DNA of 7,177 nucleotides from Bacteroidales bacterium (lineage in GTDB: Bacteria > Bacteroidota > Bacteroidia > Bacteroidales > F082), in contig JADYZK010000240.1 of assembly GCA_020853175.1 (NCBI GenBank), positions 1-7,177 of the forward strand, in the 5' to 3' direction. A program made the translations under genes and the position numbers. How positions within the stretch are numbered: the stretch's first letter is position 1; every line of letters starts with the position of its first letter. Below are positions 6,437 to 7,177 of the stretch, one piece after another. The notes under the pieces were generated by a model. The model had not been told where the DNA came from, ran no database searches, and saw only the letters and a list, made by a program, of their open reading frames with translations.

Positions 6437-7177
6437 AAAGAGTGCTCATCATCACGTATTACTGGCCTCCGTCGGGTGGCGCAGGCGTGCAACGATGGCT
6501 GAAATTTGTTAAATACCTCAATGATTTCGGTTGGGAACCTGTAGTTTACACACCTTTGAATCCAGAGATTCCTTATCGCGATGAAACCCTTCTCAGCGAT
6601 ATTCCACAAGGCACAGAAGTGATTGGAACCAAGATTTTTGAGCCTTATATGCTCTACAATCTTTTTACGGGAAAGCAAAAAGACACTAAATTTCAACATG
6701 GTTTTCTTCAAAACGATGGTACCAAAAGGCCTTCATTCATCGAAAAAATAGCCGTTTGGATCAGAGGTAACCTTTTTATCCCTGATGCCCGAGCCTTTTG
6801 GATCAAACCATCCGTGCGTTATCTAATAAAATATCTGCACGAGCGACCGGTTGACCTTGTCGTTTCGTCCGGCCCTCCGCACTCCATGCACCTTATTGCC
6901 CAACAATTAAAACAGCAAACCAAACTACCATGGATTGCCGATTTCCGCGATCCTTGGACTGGAATCTATTATTTTGAGAAGCTGATGCCGGGCAAATGGG
7001 CAAAGCGCCAACATGATCAATTGGAGCAAAGTTGTTTGGATGAAGCCGACCATATTGTGACGGTAGGCTCGACCATGAAAAACGATTTTGAGAAAAGAAC
7101 AAACACCCCTATCAGCGTCATCACCAATGGTTTTGACAGCTCCGATTATGCTTTAAAAACCGACACACAACCCAAAA
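6433..7177 (+). CDS. GT4-type glycosyltransferase, N-terminal part (cut by window end)
   Basis: The frame is open from ATG 6433 to the last base, giving 248 residues of a protein likely to be about 400-430 aa. It is a GT-B fold enzyme, transferring sugar from an activated donor to a glycan or lipid acceptor at the cytoplasmic face. Visible signs: a first beta strand and glycine loop MKRVLIITYYWPPSGGAGVQ (1-20) followed by RWLKF; SSGPPHS (145-151); ADFRDPWTG (169-177); and the linker ITNGFD (230-235) that precedes the donor-binding domain. That domain, with the E-x7-E motif, lies beyond the window. No signal peptide or membrane helix is seen. It overlaps the YfhO-family stop codon by 4 nt (ATGA), so translation is probably coupled. 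Family resemblance is to the WcaI/WbuB-like GT4 group of Bacteroidota; donor and acceptor cannot be told. The break is the window edge, not a truncation. Confidence 0.9.
   Translation, partial: MKRVLIITYYWPPSGGAGVQRWLKFVKYLNDFGWEPVVYTPLNPEIPYRDETLLSDIPQGTEVIGTKIFEPYMLYNLFTGKQKDTKFQHGFLQNDGTKRPSFIEKIAVWIRGNLFIPDARAFWIKPSVRYLIKYLHERPVDLVVSSGPPHSMHLIAQQLKQQTKLPWIADFRDPWTGIYYFEKLMPGKWAKRQHDQLEQSCLDEADHIVTVGSTMKNDFEKRTNTPISVITNGFDSSDYALKTDTQPK

Overview
The window looks like chromosomal DNA from a member of the Bacteroidota (Bacteroidales or a near relative). Evidence: AT-rich translation starts without Shine-Dalgarno sequences, Bacteroidota-type promoters (TTG, 19 bp, TAnnTTTG; the -7 box clear in two places, the full pair in one), and a gene trio (DUF4834 protein, large YfhO-family membrane protein, GT4 glycosyltransferase) typical of that phylum. 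All six genes are on the + strand. I see no mobile element, CRISPR array, tRNA or rRNA, and no sign of recent transfer.

Left part (1-3153): a 12-helix major facilitator transporter ends in a strong intrinsic terminator. A 220-bp intergenic stretch carrying a 13-bp palindrome that resembles a Fur box follows, then a complete cytosolic M20-type dipeptidase (aminoacyl-histidine dipeptidase, PepD). The transporter resembles, from memory, the MFSD1 family, whose animal member exports dipeptides from lysosomes. It keeps a Glu/Arg pair at the spacing I recall for dipeptide binding. Transporter and peptidase therefore plausibly form a peptide-scavenging pair: import of di/tripeptides, then hydrolysis in the cytosol.

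Middle (3154-3648): rpmH (ribosomal protein L34, 48 aa) stands alone with its own promoter and an intrinsic terminator. Its -7 box lies in one arm of a perfect 12-bp inverted repeat. A second Bacteroidota -7 box precedes the next gene group.

Right part (3649-7177): DUF4834 small membrane protein, YfhO-family protein and GT4 glycosyltransferase (cut by the window end) are packed with a 1-nt gap and a 4-nt overlap, so they are almost certainly co-transcribed. This module is probably involved in building an envelope glycan or glycolipid; the product cannot be told from the sequence.

Most of the window is ordinary housekeeping and envelope biology. The points most worth a second look are the MFSD1-like transporter beside PepD, the inverted repeat over the rpmH promoter, and the uncharacterised DUF4834-YfhO-GT4 operon.
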